From: an uncultured Coriobacteriaceae bacterium
Lineage (GTDB): Bacteria; Actinomycetota; Coriobacteriia; Coriobacteriales; Atopobiaceae
Reading direction: 5' to 3'
Assembly (NCBI GenBank): GCA_900551595.1
Contig: URWR01000058.1
Coordinates: 1 to 8,825, forward strand
DNA: 8,825 nucleotides
Shown here: piece by piece, positions 6,584 to 8,825 of the stretch
How the letters are laid out: each line of letters opens with the position of its first letter
Position numbering within the stretch: the first letter of the stretch is position 1
Made by a program: the position numbers and the translations under genes
The notes under the pieces: model-generated
What the model was told of the DNA's origin: nothing
Database searches by the model: none
What the model saw: the letters and a program-made list of their open reading frames with translations, nothing else

Positions 6584-8002
6584 TTATAAATCAAGTTCCA
6601 TAAGGCGGATCAGAGAGACGATGTATATCTTCAGTGCAAGCTTCAGCTGCTCTTCTGGCATACCCTCATCTGCGCCATGTTCATAACCCAACCAAGCAGG
6701 ACGTGGCGCCCCTTCAACATCAGGTCCAAAGGCAACTGCGCGAGCAAAATGACGCGCGTAGGTACCGCCACCAATGGTGAAAGCCTTACCATTGTCGCCA
6801 GAAAGCTCGTTATAGGTGCGTACAAGGGTCTGAACTTCAGGTGTCTCTGGATCGGTAAGGAACGGCACCATATTGCTCTGAATCTTTACCGATGCACCAT
6901 AGGGAGCTGCGAGCTGCGTGAGCTTTTCCTCAATCTCTTCCGCTGTTATTGACGTGGGATAGCGGGAGTCGATCGTTTGGATTAGCGTGCCATCCTTCAG
7001 ATGAGCGGTTCCGCCGATGCAGGTAAGCGGACCGAAGTGCTTATCGCTCGAAGCAATACCCAGCGTAGAACCATCGGTAGAACTAAGAATAGCGTGCTCC
7101 AACTCAAGAGCCTGACGCTCTGTTTCGGAGCACAGATCATGTTCCAAGAGATAGTCAACAAGCAGCCCAATGGCGTTGACCGTTCCTTCCGGTAAAGAGG
7201 CGTGACCGCCTTTGCCATGTGCAACAATGCGCGTAAGACCTTCGCCTTCGGGCACGATTTCGATGTTTTCCTCTGCAGATAATGAAGAAGCATCGGCGCG
7301 AACAACAGCCTCAGCAAGGCCTGGAACCGCATTTGCAACAGTTCCACCATCAAGGGAGACAATTACACCGTTATCGCCTAAATCTGCCGAGGAAATAGCT
7401 GCCTGGATTCGGCCCTTCTCGCCAAAGATAAGCGGGAAATTTGCATCGGGCGTAAAGAGGAATGCAGGCTGATCGTAATGCTTGAGATACCACTCCACGT
7501 CCTCCATGCCCGTCTCTTCATTGACGCCCACAAGGCAACGAAGAGTATACGGGAAAGGCTTGCCTGCCTCATCGGCCAGACGCTTCAGGAAGTGAGCCGC
7601 ATAGAGTGAAAGAACCAGTGGGGATTTATCATCAGCGACACCGCGGCCAATTAAGCAACCGTCTTTACGCGTTACATGAAGCGGATCAAAGGTCCAACCA
7701 GTACCAACAGGAACAATATCGGCATGGGCAATAGTGGCAATCTGCGTGGCAGACTCACCAGGAAGATCGGCATAGCCAATGTAGCCTTCGCAATCGTGCG
7801 CCTCAAGGCCCAGCCGCTGGGCAATAGCCAGCGCACGGACAAGTGCCTCTTTCGGGTTGGGGCCGAATGGCATGCCTGGAGCAGCGTGATCTTTATCCTC
7901 TACGCTCTCCACCTGTATCAGTAGGTCCATGTCAGAAACGACATCTTCCCACACTTCATCAACATAAGCATCAACTTGTGATTTAAGTTCCTCGTCTGTC
8001 AT
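6584..8002 (-). CDS. pepV: M20 family metallodipeptidase, PepV/Sapep type, 472 aa
   Basis: This is a full-length M20A peptidase; Lactobacillus and Lactococcus PepV are about 470 residues, which matches. Visible active-site residues: H93 in AHADIVPVG with D95 supporting the nucleophilic water; D124 in GVADDKSP as the bridging metal ligand; the NEETG motif with E162 as general base and E163 as metal ligand; D186 in FTPDANFP; and H442 in YEHGADE. The lid-domain histidine H267 (GGHASLPEG) and the substrate-binding GGGTYAR (411-417) are also present. It should be a cytoplasmic Mn2+- or Zn2+-dependent dipeptidase that hydrolyses a broad range of dipeptides from the N-terminus, supporting peptide scavenging. 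The start at 8002 is supported by AAAGGGGA a few bases upstream on the minus strand. It is monocistronic as far as can be seen: convergent with the TPR gene and divergent from the next HAD gene. The related Sapep and carnosinase-type enzymes are the main alternatives for the exact name. Confidence 0.94.
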   Translation of the reverse strand: MTDEELKSQVDAYVDEVWEDVVSDMDLLIQVESVEDKDHAAPGMPFGPNPKEALVRALAIAQRLGLEAHDCEGYIGYADLPGESATQIATIAHADIVPVGTGWTFDPLHVTRKDGCLIGRGVADDKSPLVLSLYAAHFLKRLADEAGKPFPYTLRCLVGVNEETGMEDVEWYLKHYDQPAFLFTPDANFPLIFGEKGRIQAAISSADLGDNGVIVSLDGGTVANAVPGLAEAVVRADASSLSAEENIEIVPEGEGLTRIVAHGKGGHASLPEGTVNAIGLLVDYLLEHDLCSETERQALELEHAILSSTDGSTLGIASSDKHFGPLTCIGGTAHLKDGTLIQTIDSRYPTSITAEEIEEKLTQLAAPYGASVKIQSNMVPFLTDPETPEVQTLVRTYNELSGDNGKAFTIGGGTYARHFARAVAFGPDVEGAPRPAWLGYEHGADEGMPEEQLKLALKIYIVSLIRLMELDL

Positions 8003-8192
8003 ATGATTCCCCTTTCGGGTATGTACGGGCTAACAATTGTTGTGCCCATTGTAGCGCCCGACGTATTATTTGCACCTCGATGCTACACTTCTCATCACTG
8101 TCACGTCGTTTGAAGTTTGGTCTATCCCTATTCCTCACACGCGGTGAAGTGTTTGATACTAAGCACTGGGATGCAAATTGGAAGGAGAAGCT
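8003..8192. promoter_or_regulatory. Divergent intergenic region between the dipeptidase and HAD genes
   Basis: This 190-bp gap holds start signals for both flanking genes. Toward the dipeptidase, TACAAT (8053-8048, minus strand) is a good -10 candidate without a convincing -35. A perfect palindrome AACAATTGTT (8032-8041) lies just downstream of it, where an operator could sit. Toward the HAD gene, TGCTACACT (8081-8089) resembles an extended -10, which would leave a leader of nearly 100 nt; GATACT (8155-8160) is a weaker alternative. I see no riboswitch, small ORF or terminator here. Confidence 0.3.
8182..8187 (+). promoter_or_regulatory. Ribosome binding site favouring the GTG start at 8193
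   Basis: AAGGAG is 5 nt upstream of GTG at 8193. The in-frame ATG at 8217 has no comparable site close to it, so GTG is the preferred initiator. Confidence 0.7.
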
Positions 8193-8825
8193 GTGCTCAA
8201 AGCCCCACAAGGCTTAATGCCGTTTGCATTCAAAGCTGCCATTTTTGACTTTGATGGTACCCTTGCTCTCTCGGGTGACGTGTGGAATGAGGTTGACCAT
8301 ATTTTTTTATCTCGCCGCGAGATTCCGTGGACACCAGATTTAGCAGCAGAGCTCTCGTCGCGTGGTTTTATCGATGGAGCAGCTTACGTTATTGAACGCT
8401 ATGGCCTCCATGAAACACCAGAAGCCATCGTCGAGGAATGGAATAGCCTTGCTGCTGAGCTCTACAAGAAGAACGTGCGTGTTCGTCCTGGAGCTACAAA
8501 ATATATACGAGCTTTACGTGAGCAGGGCTTTCCCGTTGCGCTTGCCACCACCAATGGACCCGAAATACTAGGCTCACTTGCTCCGCAATTTGTGCCCGAT
8601 GACCTCTTTGATGTAGTGGTGTATGGCCAGGAAGTTGCCCGCAATAAAAACTATCCTGACATCTACCTAGAAACCGCACGGCGCCTCGAAATTGAGCCAT
8701 GGGGCTGCATTGTATTTGAAGATATTCTGCCAGGCATTGTTTCTGCTCAACGCGCCGGTATGAGCGCCTGTGCTGTTCGCACGGGTGACCCCACACAACC
8801 ACTTGAAGAGCTTATTGCTACAGCC
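8193..8825 (+). CDS. HAD-IA hydrolase, beta-phosphoglucomutase-like, C-terminus cut by window edge
   Basis: An open frame of 211 codons starts with GTG at 8193 and is still open at the last base. HAD motif I is DFDGT (D19, D21), preceded by the hydrophobic strand AAIF. Motif II is ALATTN (T119/T120), motif III is the lysine K152 in NKNYPDIYLE, and motif IV is FEDILPGI (E176, D177), where the acidic ED pair and the 'SAQRAGM' helix that follows are typical of the beta-phosphoglucomutase-like HAD-IA group. The C1 cap spans about residues 26-98. The protein is cytoplasmic and should be a Mg2+-dependent phosphatase or phosphomutase acting on a small sugar or nucleotide phosphate; the substrate cannot be read from sequence. 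Almost all of the fold is present, and probably only the last helix lies outside the window. The start could alternatively be ATG 8217, still 10 residues before motif I. It is divergent from the dipeptidase gene. Confidence 0.92.
   Translation, partial: MLKAPQGLMPFAFKAAIFDFDGTLALSGDVWNEVDHIFLSRREIPWTPDLAAELSSRGFIDGAAYVIERYGLHETPEAIVEEWNSLAAELYKKNVRVRPGATKYIRALREQGFPVALATTNGPEILGSLAPQFVPDDLFDVVVYGQEVARNKNYPDIYLETARRLEIEPWGCIVFEDILPGIVSAQRAGMSACAVRTGDPTQPLEELIATA

Noticed and set aside
1..8825. Mobile element, prophage, CRISPR or defence system
   Set aside because: I find no transposase, integrase, terminal repeats, spaced repeats or known defence motifs. All genes look like housekeeping or conserved chromosomal genes.

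Overview
The window looks like an ordinary chromosomal stretch from a low- to mid-GC Gram-positive-type bacterium, with G+C close to half by eye. The class Coriobacteriia (Actinomycetota) is my best guess. Reasons are strong AAGGAGG ribosome binding sites, a PepV/Sapep-type M20 dipeptidase, a small Gram-positive-style phasin next to an ABC1/UbiB kinase, a DUF1015 gene, and a large TPR membrane protein that matches no family I know. The taxonomic call is an inference from gene content and I cannot name a genus. I see no mobile element, CRISPR array, tRNA or rRNA.

Layout, left to right. (1) A minus-strand cluster, read right to left, encodes a HAD-IA phosphatase (2547-1873), then a small phasin-like protein (1789-1442), then an AarF/ABC1/UbiB-family kinase that starts at 1426 and runs off the left edge. 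The last two are separated by 15 nt, share a reading frame, and the kinase lacks an obvious Shine-Dalgarno sequence. (2) A 161-bp divergent control region (2548-2708) carries a GGTTAACC palindrome flanked by inverted ATAAGGT boxes. (3) A plus-strand two-gene operon encodes a full-length DUF1015 protein (2709-3929) and, 20 nt later, an 854-residue protein starting with GTG (3950-6514). That protein has an N-terminal membrane hairpin, an acidic linker, a central region I do not recognise, and C-terminal TPR-like repeats. (4) A perfect 14-bp hairpin begins directly after this operon's stop codon, between convergent genes. (5) A minus-strand M20 metallodipeptidase (8002-6584) has every expected metal ligand. 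(6) A second divergent intergenic region (8003-8192) contains an AACAATTGTT palindrome. (7) A plus-strand HAD-IA hydrolase of the beta-phosphoglucomutase-like type (from 8193) runs off the right edge.

The genes do not form one obvious pathway. There are two phosphatase-like HAD enzymes, one peptide-scavenging dipeptidase, a phasin/ABC1-kinase pair probably concerned with membrane lipid or granule homeostasis, and the DUF1015-TPR operon, whose job is unknown. That operon is the most likely place for undescribed biology. No intergenic gap exceeds 190 bp, so no long non-coding stretch needs explaining.
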